Positions 5,328-7,836 of a stretch of DNA of 7,836 bases are shown here, piece after piece. The DNA comes from Candidatus Aminicenantota bacterium. Its GTDB lineage: Bacteria > Acidobacteriota > Aminicenantia > Aminicenantales > Saccharicenantaceae. Under the pieces are notes generated by a model. It made no database searches. It was not told the origin of the DNA and saw only the letters and a program-made list of their open reading frames with translations. The first letter of the stretch is position 1; each line of letters opens with the position of its first letter. Position numbers and translations under genes: made by a program. The stretch spans positions 1-7,836 of the forward strand of contig JALHVH010000420.1 of assembly GCA_022867105.1 (NCBI GenBank), in the 5' to 3' direction.

Positions 5328-7836
5328 TATCTTATCGTCACCACATGCCCGGCCGAATAGGCCGAGAATTCCGGCGCATACATGGATTGGAGCGTTGCGG
5401 GTGAGGCCTTGAAGACTCCGGCCATGGCACAGCGCAGTCTGTGCTTGAGCGTATATTCGCCCTGGGGCAGCCATTCCATGAAAAAGTTCGTCCCGCTGTC
5501 GCGGATCTCTTCGTAGCGGATGAGCCCCAGGTCCCACTTGTAGCCTGACGTGAGCGTCACGGGCTCGCAACCGGAAGGCCGCGGATCGCGCAGGTGGACG
5601 TACTCCGCCGGGTGGCGCGCTCGTATGGAGAGTTGGACTTCGAGTTCGTCCCCGACGGCCAGCGGCTCCCCGTCGGCCAGGGGTTTCAGCACGACCTCGT
5701 CGCCTCTCTTCAGCCGTCGATAATAGCTCCGCTCGACGCCGAAGAGGTCGCCTTCGCCTTTCTCGGGCATCCTCTCCGTGCTGAAATGCCACGTCGCCGA
5801 GGCGAAAGCCATCCCCTTGCCGTCCTTCCGGACGCGTACCATGGCGCAATCCGGCCCGACCTTTTCGCCGGGAATCACGACCTGGTTCTTCTTCCCTGTG
5901 TACTTATCAGGCTCGAACGTGATGGTCGTCTGGGTATGGCAGGCGTCAACGAGGACCGATTCTCGGACTCCCAGCGCGCCCGTCGTCTTCAGGAAATAAG
6001 CTACGGAGTAGATGACCTCGGCCGTCGCCCGGGTGGATTTCCAGTGGTTGAGCTTCTTGTTGAGGAAGAGCCATTGGACGAGGCCTTCGGAACGCGCGTC
6101 CTTGGGCTCGAGCTCCATGAGCGTCCGCAGGGCGAAGGCGTGGGTCTCGATGGTGTCGTTATACCAGAGCCAGCCCCGGTCCTCGGGCGCCCAAGATGTC
6201 CCCTCGTCCACGGTTGTTTTGGCCGAATCCATGACGCTGTCCCAGACGAGGGCCGCGTCCTTGGGCCGCCGCGCCCGGTTTAGGGTGAGCGCCAGGAATC
6301 CCTTGAGGTAGGGCGAGTGTTCTTTCCAGTGGCGGAAGGAAAAGTCGAGCATTCGCGTCCGCTCGGTGTCTGTAAAAACCCCGCCCGTCCATGAAGCGTC
6401 GGGGAAGCTGCTGAGCGTATAGTTCAGGAAGGTAACGAATTCCCAGCCGACGTCATGGGCCATGAGATCTTCCACGATCTCATCCAGGTAATGGCGATGG
6501 AGATAGGCGAACGCGCGCACGACCGGGTCCTTGGGGACGGAGACACCGAACTCGAGCGCCTTGGAGAAACCGTGGACGATGTAGAGCGTCATGTATGGGG
6601 ATGGCGGGCCGCCGGGCCACCAGGGGAACGCTCCCAGGGACGTCTGCGCCTTGAGGAGTTTGGCCAGCGACGTCTCCCGCTGGACTTTGGCCACGCGGGG
6701 ATCGAGCACCTTTTCCGCGCCGAATCCTTCGTCCTTGCCGCCGCGGGCCGTCATCAGCCAGGGCGTCTCCTCTAGGGCCATCTTGCGGTTGGGGTCGGCC
6801 GCGTCGAACGATTCGGTGACCGTCTCCCTCTTGCTCAAAGCTTCCGCCATGCGTGCGACCTGGGGATATTTATCGTAGAGGCTCGTCAGGATGCCCGTCG
6901 AGAGGAAACGATTGAGAGTCTGTTCCGTGCATTCGTAGGGATAGTTGACGAGGTAGGGGAGGGCCTCGAGGAGGCCGTAGAAGAGCTGGGCGTCGACCGT
7001 GACCACGAGCTGTTCCTGGATGCGGCTGGGATCGTCGTCCTTCGCCAGGTCCGCGAACATGAGCTCGCGCGTCTGCCCTTCCTTGAGCGTCGCGAACCGG
7101 GACTGGACGAAGTGCATCCTTCCCGGAAGGATCGGCAGAGGCCGGAGCTCGCCGTCGGCGAAGGCCCCGGCCTTGGCCGTGACCTTGAAGGCCACGGTGC
7201 CGACCCGCGCCGGCGCCGCGAGGGCGAACGTGACCGCTGAGCCGCCTCCCGGCTTGACGGTGAACGGCCGGGCGGGAACGACCTCGGGCAGGCCGAACGC
7301 GGGCGCCAGGTTCTCGTTCGTCGCGGGATCGAAGACCTCGAGCGAAACGCTCCCGGCGAGGTCCGTTTCGCCGGCGTTGTTGACCACGATCTTGAGCTCG
7401 GCCCGGTCGCCTTCGCGGAAGAACCGCGGCAGGTAGGGCCGGACCATGAGCTGCTTGGCCGTTCGGGCCTCTTTTTCGAGGCTTCCGCCCATGAGGTCCT
7501 TCGTCACGCCGTGGACGAAGACGCGCCAGCCGGTGACGGAATCGGGGACGGTGAACTCCACCGTTGCGCTCCCGTCAGGACCCGTGAGGAGATGGGGTTG
7601 CCAGAAAGCCGTCTCGGCGAAGTTGGAGCGCAGCGGGGCCGGCTCCGCTCCCTCGGCGGGCGCGGCCACGGACTTTTTATCTTTCTCGACGGCCTGGTCG
7701 GCCACGGCATTTAAGGCTTCTTCTTTGACCGCTCTTGACTGAGCCGCAGGCGATGGGGCGATGCCGCCCACGATGCCTTTCATCGCGGCGTACCGGCGTT
7801 GGCCCGGCCCGCCGATGCCGTATCCGCCGAGCGCCA
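5327..7836 (-). CDS. Bacterial alpha-2-macroglobulin family protein, C-terminal part (5' end outside window)
   Basis: The frame stays open through the right edge, so the ATG at 7783 is an internal methionine. At least 835 C-terminal residues are visible and the full protein is probably much longer (the family is often 1500-2000 residues). Numbering from the Met at 7783: a Gly- then Ala/Glu/Lys-rich linker (to about 50), preceded by a Gly-rich stretch up to the window edge; the A2M domain (about 52-140, 'FAETAFWQPHLLTGPDGSAT' and 'VPDSVTGWRVFVHGVT'); beta-sandwich (about 140-255); the thioester helical domain (about 262-600) with the intact thioester motif C285-T-E-Q288 in 'YPYECTEQTLNRFL', then 'GAFPWWPGG' (384-392) and 'WKSTRATAEVIYS' (581-593); and a C-terminal domain ending 'FFMEWLPQGEYTLKHRLRCA' (767-786), typical of bacterial family members. 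Known role: a periplasmic or surface trap that covalently captures attacking proteases through the Cys-Gln thioester. The family is often paired with penicillin-binding protein PBP1C; no such gene lies on the 3' side here. The signal peptide and bait region cannot be seen. Confidence 0.92.
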   Translation of the reverse strand, partial: ALGGYGIGGPGQRRYAAMKGIVGGIAPSPAAQSRAVKEEALNAVADQAVEKDKKSVAAPAEGAEPAPLRSNFAETAFWQPHLLTGPDGSATVEFTVPDSVTGWRVFVHGVTKDLMGGSLEKEARTAKQLMVRPYLPRFFREGDRAELKIVVNNAGETDLAGSVSLEVFDPATNENLAPAFGLPEVVPARPFTVKPGGGSAVTFALAAPARVGTVAFKVTAKAGAFADGELRPLPILPGRMHFVQSRFATLKEGQTRELMFADLAKDDDPSRIQEQLVVTVDAQLFYGLLEALPYLVNYPYECTEQTLNRFLSTGILTSLYDKYPQVARMAEALSKRETVTESFDAADPNRKMALEETPWLMTARGGKDEGFGAEKVLDPRVAKVQRETSLAKLLKAQTSLGAFPWWPGGPPSPYMTLYIVHGFSKALEFGVSVPKDPVVRAFAYLHRHYLDEIVEDLMAHDVGWEFVTFLNYTLSSFPDASWTGGVFTDTERTRMLDFSFRHWKEHSPYLKGFLALTLNRARRPKDAALVWDSVMDSAKTTVDEGTSWAPEDRGWLWYNDTIETHAFALRTLMELEPKDARSEGLVQWLFLNKKLNHWKSTRATAEVIYSVAYFLKTTGALGVRESVLVDACHTQTTITFEPDKYTGKKNQVVIPGEKVGPDCAMVRVRKDGKGMAFASATWHFSTERMPEKGEGDLFGVERSYYRRLKRGDEVVLKPLADGEPLAVGDELEVQLSIRARHPAEYVHLRDPRPSGCEPVTLTSGYKWDLGLIRYEEIRDSGTNFFMEWLPQGEYTLKHRLRCAMAGVFKASPATLQSMYAPEFSAYSAGHVVTIR

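Noticed and set aside
5594..6283. Open frame of 229 codons on the plus strand opposite the alpha-2-macroglobulin gene
   Set aside because: The minus-strand protein is strongly supported by family motifs across this whole stretch. The opposite frame gives a low-complexity translation with no family resemblance.
7781..7783. ATG at 7783 as the start of the alpha-2-macroglobulin gene
   Set aside because: The same frame continues without a stop to the edge of the window and encodes a Gly-rich segment. The visible part lacks the signal peptide and N-terminal domains every family member has, so this is an internal methionine.

Overview
The window is a GC-rich (roughly 57-60 % by eye) stretch of bacterial chromosome with tightly packed genes and an envelope and signalling flavour. 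The combination suggests a Gram-negative bacterium of the Acidobacteriota (possibly an Aminicenantia-like lineage) or a similar deep-branching group. The clues are a 14-blade 'two-component regulator propeller' sensor fused to GGDEF, a large thioester-containing bacterial alpha-2-macroglobulin, an isoaspartyl methyltransferase with an export signal, and a PadR/DUF2812 pair. This placement is an inference from gene content, not a demonstrated taxonomy. No mobile element, CRISPR array, tRNA or rRNA was seen, and no gene-free stretch exceeds about 125 bases.

Layout. Positions 1-89 are a short regulatory region with a 15-bp tandem repeat that probably holds the promoter and operator of the first operon. 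Positions 90-999 (+) carry a two-gene operon: a small PadR-family repressor and, one base after its stop, a DUF2812 membrane protein. A near-consensus sigma-70 promoter at 1010-1038 then drives a protein-L-isoaspartate O-methyltransferase (+, to 1809) that starts with a signal peptide carrying a twin-arginine-like motif. Its 3' end overlaps tail-to-tail by 11 bases with a 1134-residue membrane sensor on the minus strand (1799-5203): signal peptide, two seven-bladed propellers, Y_Y_Y domain, one membrane helix, short coiled coil, and a GGDEF domain with both active site and inhibitory site. A 123-base gap (5204-5326) contains the sensor's promoter and inverted repeats. From 5327 to the right edge (minus strand) lies the C-terminal part of an alpha-2-macroglobulin-family protein, whose 5' end is outside the window.

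How the genes may fit together (inference). Three of the five products are predicted to work at or outside the inner membrane: protein repair (PIMT), protease trapping (alpha-2-macroglobulin) and ligand sensing coupled to c-di-GMP output. DUF2812 is also a membrane protein. The window therefore reads as envelope maintenance and sensing. However, there are three transcription units or more, and nothing in the sequence proves a joint pathway. I see no convincing case for a wholly new defence or mobile system. The most unusual points are the exported PIMT and its promoter/start arrangement.
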